The translations under genes were made by a program, and so were the position numbers. From Paraburkholderia edwinii (GTDB lineage: Bacteria > Pseudomonadota > Gammaproteobacteria > Burkholderiales > Burkholderiaceae): a stretch of DNA of 64,000 nt. The notes below the pieces were generated by a model that was given only the letters and a program-made list of their open reading frames with translations, searched no databases and was not told the DNA's origin. The DNA lies in the NCBI RefSeq assembly GCF_019428685.1, contig NZ_CP080096.1:2108001-2172000 (forward strand), read 5' to 3'. Below, one piece after another: positions 49,801-62,366 of this stretch. Numbering within the stretch: position 1 is the first letter of the stretch; each line of letters begins with the position of its first letter.

Positions 49801-50520
49801 ATGAGCACTATCAGCCAATCTCAATCGCAATCGCAGGACGCGCAGGCGCCGGCGGTGCCGCTGATGCGCGGGGTCGCGCGCTCGGCCATCGCATCCGCGG
49901 TGTTTTTCATGCTCGTGGCGGGGCTCGCGTATCCGCTCGTGACGACCGGCGTCGCACAGCTTGTGATGCCGTCGCAGGCTAACGGCAGTCTCGTGCAGCG
50001 CAACGGCGTGACGGTCGGTTCGCTGCTGATCGGGCAAAGCTTCGCGCAGCCGACATACTTCCATCCGCGGCCGAGCGCGACGCTCGGCACCGATCCGTCG
50101 AATCCGAACCAGACGGTTGCGCAGCCGTATAACGCCGCCAATAGCGGCGCGAGCAACCTCGGCCCGGCGAGCAAGTCGCTGATCGATCAGGTCAGTGCGC
50201 GCGCGGCCGCGTATCGCAAGGAAAACGGTCTCACGCCCGATGCGCCGGTGCCGGTCGATGCGGTCACCGCGTCCGGCTCCGGCCTCGACCCCGAAATTTC
50301 GATCGATAACGCGATGTTGCAAGCGGCACGCGTCGCGAAAGCGCGCGGCATGTCGATCGATGCCATGCGCGATCTGATCGAGCGCAACACGACGCATCGC
50401 CAGCTCGGCGTGCTCGGCGATCCGCGCATCGATGTCCTGAAACTGAATCTCGCGCTCGATGCAGCCGCTGCGCAGGGCACTGCCGCGCAGCCGGCTCCGG
50501 CGCGCAGCCACTCGCAATAG
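49801..50520 (+). CDS. kdpC: Potassium-transporting ATPase subunit KdpC
   Basis: 239-aa periplasmic subunit with one N-terminal helix ([20 protein letters not shown]) that increases K+ affinity. KdpC signatures: [35 protein letters not shown] and [20 protein letters not shown], with [16 protein letters not shown] near the end. The N-terminal SQSQSQSQ is an oddity, as is the position: it lies between kdpA and kdpB, whereas the common order is A-B-C. AAGGA precedes ATG 49801. Confidence 0.96.
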   Translation: MSTISQSQSQSQDAQAPAVPLMRGVARSAIASAVFFMLVAGLAYPLVTTGVAQLVMPSQANGSLVQRNGVTVGSLLIGQSFAQPTYFHPRPSATLGTDPSNPNQTVAQPYNAANSGASNLGPASKSLIDQVSARAAAYRKENGLTPDAPVPVDAVTASGSGLDPEISIDNAMLQAARVAKARGMSIDAMRDLIERNTTHRQLGVLGDPRIDVLKLNLALDAAAAQGTAAQPAPARSHSQ

Positions 50521-50542
50521 CAAGGGATACCCAAGAGGTTTT

Positions 50543-52639
<2,097 letters not shown>

Positions 52640-52711
52640 AGGCTTTCTTATGTGTTTTTTACGGTTCTAAGGAAAGTCTTTACAGCATCTTTATGGACCA
52701 TTGTGAAGGTA

Positions 52712-55447
52712 ATGCAAACCGCTTCCGAACCCGCTTTGGTACGTGAACCGGAACACGAAAATCGATCGACCGATATCGCACGGGGCAGGCTCAAGATTTT
52801 CTTTGGCGCCTGTCCCGGCGTCGGTAAAACATGGGCGATGCTGCAGGCCGTGCGCCGGCAGCGCGACGACGGCGTCGATGTCGCGATCGGCGAAATCGAC
52901 ACGCACGGCAGCGAAATGCTGCGGCGTCTCGTCGAAGGGTTGCCGGCGTTGCCGCCGAAACACGTGCATCGTCATGAACGGATGCTGCGCGAATTCGATC
53001 TCGACGGCGCGCTTGCCGCGCATCCGCGGCTGATCGCGATCGATGAACTCGCGCGCGCGAACGTGCCCGGCGGCCGTCACGCGAAACGCTGGCAGGATGT
53101 CGACGCCTTGCTCGCGGCCGGCATCGATGTCTATGCGACGCTCGACGTTGCACAACTCGAAAGCCTCGGCGATACGGTCGGCAATATGATCGGCGTACGC
53201 GTGCGCGAGACCGTGCCCGATCGCTTTTTCTTCGACGCGGCCGATGTCGTGCTGATCGATCTGCCGCCCGACGATCTGCTCGCGCGTCTGATGTCGGGCA
53301 GCGCGCGGCTCACGGCGGCGACCGAAGGCGCGCGCAGTTACCTCGTGCGCACGAATCTGCTTGCGTTACGCGAACTCGCGCTGCGCTGCGTCGCCGATCG
53401 CGCCAATGCCGACGTGCATGGACAGCGCCTTAAAGGGCGCTTGCGCACCGCGGGTGCGACGCGCGAGCGGATTCTCGTGGGCATTCGTGCCGAACCGTCG
53501 CATGAGCGGCTGATTCTCGAAGGCGCGCGCCTAGCGCAACACTTGCGCGCCGAATGGGTCGTCGTGCATGTCGATCGATCGACCGACGTGCGTGATGCGC
53601 ACCAGCGCGAAACGCTGCTGACGCTCGCGAATCTCGCGGACAGTCTCGGGGCCGAATTCACGACCTTGCCCGGCGAGGAAGTGGCGAGCACGCTGGTCGG
53701 CTACGCGCATGAGCGGGGCGCAACCCGGCTCGTGCTCGGCAGCAGGCCGCCGCGCAGGCGGTGGCGCGCGTTATGGCGCGCCTTGTCGGGACCACGTATC
53801 GCCGAGCGCATCGTGCGCGCGAATCCGCGTCTTGCACTGGTCGTCGTCGGTACCTCCGACGACGATGCGCTGCCGGCGCGCGTGGTTGCGAAACGGACTG
53901 CCGAAACGGTGTGGAGCGGACTGCTGCTCGCCGTGTTCGCGTGCGCGCTGACCACGGTAATCGCGAGCGTCCTGCTGCATTTCTTTGCGACGCCGAATGT
54001 GGTGATGCTGTTCATGCTGAACGTCGTGCTGCTGTCGTTGCGGCTCGGACGCGTGGCGGGCGCATGGGCAGCGTTGCTAAGCGTGGCCAGCTTCGATTTC
54101 TTTTTCGTCGATCCGCGTTTTTCGTTTGCGGTGTCCGATACGCAATATCTGTTCACGTTCGTGCTGATGCTAACCGTTGCATTGGTCACCAGCCAGCTTG
54201 CCGCGCGGCTGCGCTACAAGGCGAAGGTCGCGACGGCCGGCGAGCGCCGTGCGACCGCCGTCGCGCGCGTCGCACGGGATCTTTCAAGCGCGATTCGCCC
54301 TGCACAGATCGCAGCCGTGTGCCGTCAAACCATCGCGCCGCTATTCGATGCACGTGTGGCGCTCGTGCTGCCGGCGCTGGTGCCCGATTCGATCGCCACG
54401 GAAAATACAGCCGGAAAATCGGCCGCCAGGGCCGAGTTGCTGCGCGACGACGCGAACGCCGACGACTTCGTCGATACCTCGGTCGCGCAATGGACTTACG
54501 ACCACGCGGAAGCGGCCGGCGCCGGCACGCAGACGCTGAGCGGCGCGCGCGCGCTCTATCTGCCGCTCAAAGGCCCGATCTGCACGCGCGGCGTGCTGGC
54601 GATCTGCGCGGAAGACGGCGAACTGTCGAACGACGCGGACGACCGGCGCCTGCTCGACGCATGCTGCGTGCTGATCGCGCTCGCGCTGGAACGCACGCAT
54701 TTCATCGAGATCGCGCAGGACACGCAGGTCCGCATGGAAGGCGAGCGCTTACGCAACGCGCTGCTTGCCGCCGTATCGCACGACCTGAAAACGCCGCTCA
54801 CGGCGATCAGCGGGCTCGCGGAAACGCTCGAGCGCGTCGGCGATCTGCCCGACACCGAGCGTACCGCCGTGTCGCGCTCGATCCGTCTGCAAACGGAAGA
54901 ATTGCACCGGCTCGTCACGAATCTGCTCGATCTCGCGCGCATGCAAAGCGAAGGCGTGCGCCTGAACAAGGAGTGGCACGCGCTCGGCGAAATTACGGGC
55001 AGTGCGCTCGGTCGCCTTGGCAACGTGCTCGACGCGCATCGCGTGCGCACCGAACTGCCGGCCGACTTGCCGCTAATCGAAATCGATGCGATCGCGTTCG
55101 AGCGCGTGCTCGTCAATCTGATCGACAACGCCGTCAAATACACGCCGGCCGGATCGACGATCCAGATTCGCGCGCGCGCGGTCGGCGACACCATGCATCT
55201 GTTTATCGAGGACGATGGCCCGGGCTTGCCGAACGTCGACCCCGAGCATTTTTTCGAGGCATTCACGCGCGGTGTGCGCGAATCGGCCATTTCGGGCGTT
55301 GGCCTCGGCCTTGCGCTGTGCCGCACGATCGTCGATGCCCATGAAGGCGCGATCGATGCGGAGCGGCGCCTGCCGCAGGGCACGCGCTTCGAGATCCGTC
55401 TGCCGCTCGGCGCGCCGCCGTTAATCGAAGAGGAGAGGGCCGCTTGA
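52712..55447 (+). CDS. kdpD: Osmosensitive K+ channel sensor histidine kinase KdpD
   Basis: 911-aa sensor kinase controlling kdp. N-terminal KdpD domain with Walker A FFGACPGVGKTWAMLQ and the RWQDVDALLAAGIDVYATLD segment; Usp-like domain from RILVGIRAEPSHERLI; four helices near 53920-54200; GAF-like region; HisKA with the phospho-His at residue 690 (AAVSHDLKTPLTAISGLAE); and HATPase with LVNLIDNAVKYTP and EDDGPGLP. I chose ATG 52712, which matches the E. coli N-terminal length. GTG 52652 has a better ribosome site (GAGG) and would add 20 mostly hydrophobic residues. The end overlaps kdpE. Confidence 0.95.
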   Translation: MQTASEPALVREPEHENRSTDIARGRLKIFFGACPGVGKTWAMLQAVRRQRDDGVDVAIGEIDTHGSEMLRRLVEGLPALPPKHVHRHERMLREFDLDGALAAHPRLIAIDELARANVPGGRHAKRWQDVDALLAAGIDVYATLDVAQLESLGDTVGNMIGVRVRETVPDRFFFDAADVVLIDLPPDDLLARLMSGSARLTAATEGARSYLVRTNLLALRELALRCVADRANADVHGQRLKGRLRTAGATRERILVGIRAEPSHERLILEGARLAQHLRAEWVVVHVDRSTDVRDAHQRETLLTLANLADSLGAEFTTLPGEEVASTLVGYAHERGATRLVLGSRPPRRRWRALWRALSGPRIAERIVRANPRLALVVVGTSDDDALPARVVAKRTAETVWSGLLLAVFACALTTVIASVLLHFFATPNVVMLFMLNVVLLSLRLGRVAGAWAALLSVASFDFFFVDPRFSFAVSDTQYLFTFVLMLTVALVTSQLAARLRYKAKVATAGERRATAVARVARDLSSAIRPAQIAAVCRQTIAPLFDARVALVLPALVPDSIATENTAGKSAARAELLRDDANADDFVDTSVAQWTYDHAEAAGAGTQTLSGARALYLPLKGPICTRGVLAICAEDGELSNDADDRRLLDACCVLIALALERTHFIEIAQDTQVRMEGERLRNALLAAVSHDLKTPLTAISGLAETLERVGDLPDTERTAVSRSIRLQTEELHRLVTNLLDLARMQSEGVRLNKEWHALGEITGSALGRLGNVLDAHRVRTELPADLPLIEIDAIAFERVLVNLIDNAVKYTPAGSTIQIRARAVGDTMHLFIEDDGPGLPNVDPEHFFEAFTRGVRESAISGVGLGLALCRTIVDAHEGAIDAERRLPQGTRFEIRLPLGAPPLIEEERAA

Positions 55448-56145
55448 AAAAACCACGCATTCTGCTTGTCGAAGACGAGTCCGATATACGGCGCTTTATC
55501 CGTATGGCGCTCGAGCGCGACGGCTTGACCGTCTTCGAAGCGAGCACGGCCGCGCAGGCGCGTATCGAAAGCGCGAGTCGGCAGCCGGAACTGTTAATTG
55601 TCGATCTCGGCTTGCCCGACGAAGACGGCAAGGTGCTGATCCGCGATTTGCGGACATGGACGCGCGCGCCGGTGCTCGTGCTGTCCGCGCGCGATCGCGA
55701 GACCGAGAAAGTCGATGCGCTCAATATCGGCGCCGACGACTATCTGACCAAGCCGTTCGGCGTGCCCGAACTGATCGCGCGCGTACGCGCGCAACTGCGG
55801 CGCGCAAGCCTCGTCGCGAGCGATGGCCCGACCGCGTCGACGGTTCATTTCGGTGACGTCAGCGTCGATCTCGCGACCTACGAGGTGACGCGCAACGGCG
55901 CGGCCGTGCACCTGACGCCGACCGAGTTCCGCCTGCTTGCCGCGCTGATTCGCGGCTACGGCAAGGTGATCACGTACCGTCAACTGCTGCTCGATGTATG
56001 GGGACCGGGCTATGCGAATCGCCCGCAGTATCTGCGCGTGTATATGGTGACGCTGCGTCAGAAGCTCGAAGACGACCCGACGCAGCCGCGGCATTTGATG
56101 ACCGAGTTGCAGGTCGGCTACCGGCTCGCCGGACTGGCCACCTGA
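55444..56145 (+). CDS. kdpE: KDP operon transcriptional response regulator KdpE
   Basis: 233-aa OmpR-family regulator. Receiver: acidic pair in LLVEDESDIRR, phospho-acceptor Asp 54 in LLIVDLGLPDEDGK, and Lys in ADDYLTKPFG. The C-terminal winged helix has HLTPTEFRLLAALIRGYGKV and VYMVTLRQKLEDDP. The start is TTG 55444 (overlapping the kdpD stop as TTGA) with a strong GAGGAGAGGG upstream; there is no ATG nearby. The 3' end overlaps the convergent SulP gene by 28 bases. Confidence 0.95.
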   Translation: MKKPRILLVEDESDIRRFIRMALERDGLTVFEASTAAQARIESASRQPELLIVDLGLPDEDGKVLIRDLRTWTRAPVLVLSARDRETEKVDALNIGADDYLTKPFGVPELIARVRAQLRRASLVASDGPTASTVHFGDVSVDLATYEVTRNGAAVHLTPTEFRLLAALIRGYGKVITYRQLLLDVWGPGYANRPQYLRVYMVTLRQKLEDDPTQPRHLMTELQVGYRLAGLAT

Positions 56146-57932
56146 GCGGCCTCGCCGAGTACCGTGGTGCGGTAACGCTCGACTGCCTGCTCGAGATTGT
56201 GGAACATCCGCTCGCGGCCGAGCGCCTCGCCGAGCGGCGAACGCTGCACGAGCGCGAGCACTTCCGGATTCAGCGCCGCCAGCCACAGCGTGATGCCGCG
56301 CGATCGCAGCCGTTGCTCGGCATCGGCGAACATCTTGAGCGCTGTGTATTCGATATCGAATACGCCGCTCATATCGACGATCACCGTATGCGGCGCGGCC
56401 ACCGCGATCAGCTTCAGCATCTTTTCGCCGATGTGCTGGACATTGGCGAAGTAGACACGTCCTTCGGGCATCAGCAGCAGGAGGCCCGGCCACGTTTCGT
56501 CGTCGGGATGAACGCGGGAGACGGGCCGGAACACGTTGGTGTTGCGCTTGCGCGCGAGCACATAGATGGGCGGGTCGGAGAGCTGATGCGCGAGCGCCGC
56601 GAGCGACACGACGATCGCAACCAGAATGCCTTGCAGCGTGCCGACAATGACCACGCCGGCGAGCGCCACGACCGCCCAGACGAACTCCATGTGCCGCACG
56701 CGTGCGATCGCGCGAAATTCGACCGGATCGAACAGGCCGATCGAATAGACGATCACGACCGCTGCGAGCACCGACTGCGGAATCAGGGCGATCAGCGGCG
56801 ACAGCAGCAGCATCGCCGCGAGCGCCACGGCGGCGGTCACCAGCGACGCGGCCTGGCTGCGCGCGCCGGCGCGGCGATTCACCGCGGTTTGCGTCGTGCC
56901 GCCGCCGCCCGGCATCGCGCCGAACAGCGCGCCGGCCAGATTGGCGAGACCGGTGGCGAACAGCTCGCGGTTCGCGCGCGGCGCGGGTTCGCCGTGATGC
57001 GCGAACGCGCGGCCGGCCGCCGTGGTTTCGGTGAAGCTCATCAGCGCCATGCCGAGCGCGATCGGCCACAACGTATGCGCGAGCGCGAAGACCGGCAGCG
57101 TCGTCGCGGGTAATCCGCCCGGCACGGCGCCGACCGTTTCGACGCCATGCGCGTGCAGGTCCAGCAGCTTCGACGCGACAATTGCGCAGGCGACGACCGC
57201 AAGCGGCGCCGGCACATGCGGGACGAAGCGCCGCAGCACGATCAGCGCGACGAGCGCGAGCGCCCCCACGACCGCGGTCGTGATCGAGGTGTGCGGCAGG
57301 CCTTCGACAATCCGCAGCACGTTCTGGAAGAACTCGCCTTTTGTAAAGTGAATGCCGAGCAGCTTCGGCAACTGGTCGACAAAGATCACGACCGCGATGC
57401 CGGCCTTGAAGCCGACCAGCACCGGCTCCGAGATAAAGTCCGCGACGAAGCCCAAGCGCAGCAGCGACGCGATCATCAGGATCAGGCCGACCAGCACGCC
57501 CAGGGTTGCCGCGGCCGCGAGCAGCTCGGCATGGCTACTGGCCGGCCCAATGCTGGCAAGCGCGGAGGTGGTGAGGATTGAGAGCGTGGTGGTCGTGCTG
57601 ACGCTCAGCACGCGCGACGTGCCCGTCAGCGCGTAGACAAGCATCGGGATGAACGCGGTATAAAGGCCCGCTTCGACGGGTAGACCCGCAAGCGTCGCGT
57701 AAGCGAGCGCATTTGGAATCACAACCGCCGCCGTGGTCAGGCCCGCGATCAGATCGCCCTTGATCCAGTGCGAGCGATAGTTGAGCAGCCATTCCGGCAG
57801 CGGTATCCAGGCTGGGTGCGCGTGCCGTCGAGGCGGGGCCGTCGCAGCGCCGGAGGACGGTGCGGACGATGCGGGCGGTGAGGCTTGCGGTGCATCGGAA
57901 GATGCGTCGGACGGCGGATCGGAAGGCGGCAT
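56118..57932 (-). CDS. SulP family anion transporter with STAS domain
   Basis: 604-aa SLC26/SulP transporter. The core has about 12-14 helices, beginning near WIKGDLIAGLTTAAVVIPNA (SulP signature) and with MPGGGGTTQTAVNRRAGARS mid-way. The C-terminal STAS domain includes HTVIVDMSGVFDIEYTALKM. The first ~55 residues are a Pro/Ser/Ala-rich tail. ATG 57932 lacks a clear ribosome site; in-frame codons upstream to 58244 overlap ppk2 and are rejected. Substrate (sulfate, bicarbonate or dicarboxylate) is undetermined. It lies 131 bases downstream of ppk2 in the same direction. Confidence 0.9.
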   Translation of the reverse strand: MPPSDPPSDASSDAPQASPPASSAPSSGAATAPPRRHAHPAWIPLPEWLLNYRSHWIKGDLIAGLTTAAVVIPNALAYATLAGLPVEAGLYTAFIPMLVYALTGTSRVLSVSTTTTLSILTTSALASIGPASSHAELLAAAATLGVLVGLILMIASLLRLGFVADFISEPVLVGFKAGIAVVIFVDQLPKLLGIHFTKGEFFQNVLRIVEGLPHTSITTAVVGALALVALIVLRRFVPHVPAPLAVVACAIVASKLLDLHAHGVETVGAVPGGLPATTLPVFALAHTLWPIALGMALMSFTETTAAGRAFAHHGEPAPRANRELFATGLANLAGALFGAMPGGGGTTQTAVNRRAGARSQAASLVTAAVALAAMLLLSPLIALIPQSVLAAVVIVYSIGLFDPVEFRAIARVRHMEFVWAVVALAGVVIVGTLQGILVAIVVSLAALAHQLSDPPIYVLARKRNTNVFRPVSRVHPDDETWPGLLLLMPEGRVYFANVQHIGEKMLKLIAVAAPHTVIVDMSGVFDIEYTALKMFADAEQRLRSRGITLWLAALNPEVLALVQRSPLGEALGRERMFHNLEQAVERYRTTVLGEAAQVASPASR

Positions 57933-58063
57933 GGCAGAAGGCGCGAAATGCTGGAAAAGCCGCGGCAGTGAGCCGCTGATAGGCCGCGGATCAGCCGCAA
58001 AAAAGAGCCGTCGCGCAACGCGCGCGGCACCCATGCCGGAACATGCAGCGCGCGGGCGCCCGC

Positions 58064-58963
58064 TCAGAACTTCTCGGGCACGAACTTGAACGCGTAATCG
58101 GGCTCGCGATAGTCGCCGCGCTTCTGCCGCTTCGGCAACGTGATTTTCGCACGCGGTATCGCCTTGTACGGAATGCTGCTGAGCAAATGGCCGATGAGGT
58201 TCAGCCGCGCGCGTTTTTTGTCGTCGGAACGCACGACGTGCCACGGCGCGAGGCCCGTGTCCGTTTCGATAAACATTTCGTCGCGGGCGCGCGAGTAGTC
58301 GTACCAGCGCTCGTACGAGCGCAGATCCATCGGCGAAAGCTTCCAGATCTTGCGCGGGTCGTTGATGCGCGCTTCTAGGCGGCGCGTCTGTTCCGCTTCG
58401 GTGACTTCGAGCCAGTACTTGAGCAGGATCACGCCGGAGTCGATAATCGCGCGCTCGACGAGCGGCACGCTTTTAAGGAATTCGCGCGCCTGGTCGTGCG
58501 TGCAAAAGCCCATCACACGCTCGACGCCCGCGCGGTTGTACCAGCTGCGGTCGAACACAACGATTTCACCGGCCGCCGGCAGATGCGGCAGATAGCGCTG
58601 CAGGTACATCTGCGATTTCTCGCGGTCGGTCGGGGCGGGCAGCGCCACCACGCGAAACACACGCGGACTCACACGTTCGGTGATCGCCTTGATCGTGCCG
58701 CCCTTGCCGGCGCCGTCGCGTCCCTCGAAGACGATGCAGATCTTGGCGCCCGTTTGCACGACCCATTCCTGCAGCTTGACCAGTTCTGCGTGCAGGCGCG
58801 TGAGCTCTTTTTCGTATGCCTTGTTCGACAGCTTGCCGGACTCGCCTTTGCCGTTCGCCGCGCCGATGCCGTCCGCTTTCGCGCCTTCGCTGGCCATCTG
58901 ACCGATGATCGCTTTGTGCGTTGCTTTAGCGTGCTCTTTTGAGGCCTTCCGGGTCTGATTCAT
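58064..58963 (-). CDS. ppk2: Polyphosphate kinase 2 (PPK2)
   Basis: 299-aa P-loop kinase that transfers phosphate between polyphosphate and nucleotides. Walker A EGRDGAGKGGTIKAITERV, then VFDRSWYNRAGVERVMGFC (Walker B) and SPMDLRSYERWYDYSRARDE (lid) are diagnostic. The extra ~50 residues at the N-terminus are Lys/Ala-rich and vary in the family. GAGGAT lies upstream of ATG 58963. Direction of reaction (NDP or NMP phosphorylation) cannot be settled here. Confidence 0.94.
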   Translation of the reverse strand: MNQTRKASKEHAKATHKAIIGQMASEGAKADGIGAANGKGESGKLSNKAYEKELTRLHAELVKLQEWVVQTGAKICIVFEGRDGAGKGGTIKAITERVSPRVFRVVALPAPTDREKSQMYLQRYLPHLPAAGEIVVFDRSWYNRAGVERVMGFCTHDQAREFLKSVPLVERAIIDSGVILLKYWLEVTEAEQTRRLEARINDPRKIWKLSPMDLRSYERWYDYSRARDEMFIETDTGLAPWHVVRSDDKKRARLNLIGHLLSSIPYKAIPRAKITLPKRQKRGDYREPDYAFKFVPEKF

Positions 58964-59140
58964 GATGGGATCCTCGAACGGTCATACGGATGCGGGCGAA
59001 ATGCGATCTCCCATTCCCCAACGAGTATGGTCGCGCGCCGGCGCTGCCGCAACTGGACTTTGGTCCAATGCGAAGGCGTCCGGCGGCGATTCGATCGGGC
59101 AAACTGCAACGCGTCAAAGCGTCCGCGCGCCCGTTAGAAA

Positions 59141-60520
59141 TCAGCACTTCGCCGGCGAGGTCTTTTCATCGGCATGTGCATGCAGTTCGGGCGGTGTCGC
59201 GCTGCCGCCATGCTTCTCGAGGTACTGGCACGCACTGACGATATCGCGCCCGAGCAGGCATGCGACGTTGTGGTTGATATGCGGGCGCACGACCACGCGC
59301 AGGCTCATCACTTTCTGCGCGTCGGGCGGCATCGAGTAGGCGGACAGCACCCAGCCTTTTTCGCGCACCTTGTTCGACACGTCGAACTCGTTGAAATTCT
59401 TGACCTTGCTGTCGAGCGTCACCGCGACGACCGGAATACGCTGCATTTCGTTCATGATCGTGAAGTAGCCGCTCTCCACCAGCAGCTTGCGCAAGGTGAT
59501 CGCGTTATTCAGCGTGTGCTGCATCACGCGCTTGTAGCCGTCGAAACCAAGACGCAGGAACTGGTAGTACTGCACCGCAATCTGGAAACCGTTGCGGCTG
59601 AAGTTCAGCGTCGCGGTCGGCATTTCGCCGCCCAGATAATTCACATAGAAAACGAGGTCTTCGTTGAACACCTTGCGCTCGCGGAAGATCACCCAGCCGA
59701 GTCCCGGCGGCGTGAGACCGTATTTATGGCCCGACGCGTTGATCGACTGCACGCGCGGCAACCGGAAATCCCATTTGTAATCGGGGTACAGGAACGGATT
59801 CACGAAGCCGCCGGATGCGCCGTCGATATGCATCGGAATCGAAATACCGGTGCGCCTTTCGTAGTCGTCGAGCCAGTCGTGGATTTCCTGAATGTCGTCG
59901 TCTTCGCCGGTGAAGGTTTGTCCCGCGATTGCCACCACGGCGATGGTGTTTTCGTCGACGTACCGGTCGAGCTGTTCCGCGGTAAGGCGGTAGTTGCCGG
60001 GCTTGAGCGGCACGATGCGCGGCTCGACGTCGAAATAGCGCAGAAACTTCTTCCAGACGATCTGCACGTTGCCGCCCGTCACCATATTCGGCCGGCTGGC
60101 GTCCTTGCCGTCGCGCTCGCGCTTTTGCCGCCAGTTCCATTTGTGCGCGAGCCCCGCAAGCATGCAGGCTTCCGACGAGCCGACTGTCGCCGTGCCGTAC
60201 ACTTCGACGCCTTGCGGCCCGTTCCACAGCTGATGCAGCCATCGCACCATCCGCGTTTCCATCGCGAATAGCTGCGGATACATATCGTGGTCGATGTAGT
60301 TCTTGAAGATATTGCGGCGCGCGGTTTCGGCCGCTTCGGGTTCCGCGAAGGTCGTGACGAACGACGACATATTGAGCATCGGATTCGTATCGGTCCATTC
60401 GTCGCTGATCACGATGGCCGCGGCGGCCCGCGCCGACAGGCCGCTTTTCGGAAATTCGTGCTCGGGCACTTCGCAATTGAACTCGTCGTACGGCGTGAGT
60501 TTTTCGATCGGGGTCTGCAT
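59141..60520 (-). CDS. gadB: Glutamate decarboxylase
   Basis: PLP enzyme that turns glutamate into GABA, consuming a proton. 459 aa, close to E. coli GadB (466). Features: YIDHDMYPQLFAMETRMVRW, VGSSEACMLAGLAHKWNW, PMHIDGASGGFVNPF and the PLP lysine in INASGHKYGLTPPGLGWV. The first ~20 residues (EKLTPYDEFNCEVPEHEFP) match the family. AAAGGAG precedes ATG 60520. The AspT-type exchanger gene lies 154 bases upstream in the same orientation, suggesting a decarboxylase-antiporter pair; no gadC-like gene is seen. Confidence 0.95.
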   Translation of the reverse strand: MQTPIEKLTPYDEFNCEVPEHEFPKSGLSARAAAAIVISDEWTDTNPMLNMSSFVTTFAEPEAAETARRNIFKNYIDHDMYPQLFAMETRMVRWLHQLWNGPQGVEVYGTATVGSSEACMLAGLAHKWNWRQKRERDGKDASRPNMVTGGNVQIVWKKFLRYFDVEPRIVPLKPGNYRLTAEQLDRYVDENTIAVVAIAGQTFTGEDDDIQEIHDWLDDYERRTGISIPMHIDGASGGFVNPFLYPDYKWDFRLPRVQSINASGHKYGLTPPGLGWVIFRERKVFNEDLVFYVNYLGGEMPTATLNFSRNGFQIAVQYYQFLRLGFDGYKRVMQHTLNNAITLRKLLVESGYFTIMNEMQRIPVVAVTLDSKVKNFNEFDVSNKVREKGWVLSAYSMPPDAQKVMSLRVVVRPHINHNVACLLGRDIVSACQYLEKHGGSATPPELHAHADEKTSPAKC

Positions 60521-60674
60521 GTGTCGCTCCTTTCCAGATCAAGGACCCGCAGAAACCGCCGGACGGCGAGGCTTGCCCGGCGGAACGAAAGGGCAGATAA
60601 GGCGGATCGGCGCGCCTCGAAAATCGCGGCGGCCAATCAAGGCTGCACATCGAGGCCGCTAATCAGGGCTGCGG

Positions 60675-62366
60675 CTAGGTCAGCAGCATCACGACGATCA
60701 TCCCCCAGATGGTCAGCAGCGTATTGCCGACCGCATAGGTCACCGTATAGCCGAGGCCCGGCACCTGGCTTTTCGCCGCATCGCAAATCATGCCGAGCGC
60801 GGCCGTCGTCGTGCGCGCGCCCGCGCAGACGCCGAGCAGAATCGCCGGATGGAAGCGGAACACATACTTCGCGATAAACATGCCGAGAATCAGCGGCACC
60901 GCGGTCGCGAAGATGCCCCACAGAAAGAGGCTGATGCCGAGCTGCGCGAGTCCCGCGACGAAGCCCGGGCCCGCCGTGATACCGACCACCGCGATAAAGA
61001 CGTTCAGGCCTACGGAATTCATAAACCACAGCGTCGATTCGGGAATGCGGCCGAACGTCGGGTGAATCGCGCGCAACCAGCCGAACACGATGCCGGCGAT
61101 CAGCGCGCCGCCAGCCGTGGAGAGCGTGAGCGGCACCGCGCCGGCCTTGACGACGATCGCGCCGATCAGCGCCCCAAGCGTGATCGCAAAGCCGATAAAG
61201 GCCACGTCGGCGGCCGCGGACGGACGGTCGATCGTGCCGAGCACTTTCGCGGCAGCGGTCGTGTCCTGCGTGCGGCCGACAATCATCACCGTATCGCCGC
61301 GGTGCAGCTTCGTATTCGGCAGCACCGGAATCGGCGTCTCGGTCGCGCCGCGCTTGATGCGGCGAATATAAACACCGCGCGCGTTGGGCAGCTTGCCGAG
61401 CTCGTCGAGCGTTTTGTCTTCGACGGCCTTGTTCGTCACGTAGACGTCGACGCCTTCGGCGGGCACCGCGAGCAGTTCCGGGTCGTCCACTTCCGTGTGC
61501 AGCGGACCGAGCACCGAGACGAGCTGCTCGCGCGGGCCGACCACCGCGACCACGTCGCCGGGCTGCAGCACAGTGTCGATGCGTGCTTCCTCGATCTTGC
61601 CGTCGCGGCGGATGCGTTCGACGTAAAGCCGCGCACCGTCGGGCGTCAACGCTTCGGCCTGGCTAACGGTGAGGCCGATCGCGCGGCCCTCCGCCGGAAT
61701 GCGATACGCGCGCAGTTCGTACTGGTGCCACGCCTGGCCTGCGCCGCCCAGCTCCTTTGCGCCGCCGAGGCTCGCCTCGTATTCCTTGCAGGCGGCGACC
61801 AGATCGATGCCGAGCAGCTTCGGCCCAAGCGTCGCGAGGATCAGCGCCGAGCCGATCGTGCCGAAGATATACGTGACCGCATATGCGGTTGGCATTGCGT
61901 CGAGCACCGCTTTGGTTTCGTCTGCAGGTAAGCCCAGGCGGTTGATCGCATCGGTGGCAAGGCCCATCGACGCGGAAATGGTTTGCGAGCCGGCGAACAG
62001 CCCCGCGGCCGAGCCGACGCCATAGCCCGCGAGTTTCGCGGCGATCACGGGCGCGGCAAGACACAGCACACATTGCACGACGGAGAAGATCGCTTGCGGA
62101 ATGCCGTCTTTGGCGATGCCGCGCACGAACTGCGGCCCGACGCCGTAACCGACCGCGAACAGAAACATCAGGAAGAACACCGACTTCACATTCGCTGAGA
62201 TCGTGATGCCGAACTGGCCGATCGCTATGGCCGCAAGCAGCGTCGCCGTGACCGCGCCGAGACTGAAGCCCTTATAGCTTTTGCCGCCCACCCAATATCC
62301 GATGCCGAGCGAAAGAAATACGGCGATCTCCGGGTATTGCCGAAGTATTTGCGCTAGCCAGGTCAT
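60675..62366 (-). CDS. AspT-family amino acid exchanger (aspartate:alanine exchanger family)
   Basis: 563-aa membrane antiporter with the AspT layout: about five helices, two central TrkA-C/RCK-like soluble domains ([20 protein letters not shown] and [14 protein letters not shown]), then five or six helices. Conserved parts include [40 protein letters not shown] and [20 protein letters not shown]. Length matches AspT (about 543). GAGGAG precedes ATG 62366. Known members exchange aspartate for alanine; next to gadB the natural guess is glutamate/GABA exchange, which is inference. Confidence 0.9.
   Translation of the reverse strand: MTWLAQILRQYPEIAVFLSLGIGYWVGGKSYKGFSLGAVTATLLAAIAIGQFGITISANVKSVFFLMFLFAVGYGVGPQFVRGIAKDGIPQAIFSVVQCVLCLAAPVIAAKLAGYGVGSAAGLFAGSQTISASMGLATDAINRLGLPADETKAVLDAMPTAYAVTYIFGTIGSALILATLGPKLLGIDLVAACKEYEASLGGAKELGGAGQAWHQYELRAYRIPAEGRAIGLTVSQAEALTPDGARLYVERIRRDGKIEEARIDTVLQPGDVVAVVGPREQLVSVLGPLHTEVDDPELLAVPAEGVDVYVTNKAVEDKTLDELGKLPNARGVYIRRIKRGATETPIPVLPNTKLHRGDTVMIVGRTQDTTAAAKVLGTIDRPSAAADVAFIGFAITLGALIGAIVVKAGAVPLTLSTAGGALIAGIVFGWLRAIHPTFGRIPESTLWFMNSVGLNVFIAVVGITAGPGFVAGLAQLGISLFLWGIFATAVPLILGMFIAKYVFRFHPAILLGVCAGARTTTAALGMICDAAKSQVPGLGYTVTYAVGNTLLTIWGMIVVMLLT

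Noticed and set aside
52652..52711. GTG 52652 as the start of kdpD
   Set aside because: It has the better ribosome site, but adds a hydrophobic head that is not typical of the cytoplasmic KdpD N-terminus; ATG 52712 was preferred on family length, with the alternative noted.
53761..55344. 527-codon open frame inside kdpD
   Set aside because: Out-of-frame shadow of KdpD; Arg/Ala-rich and without motifs.
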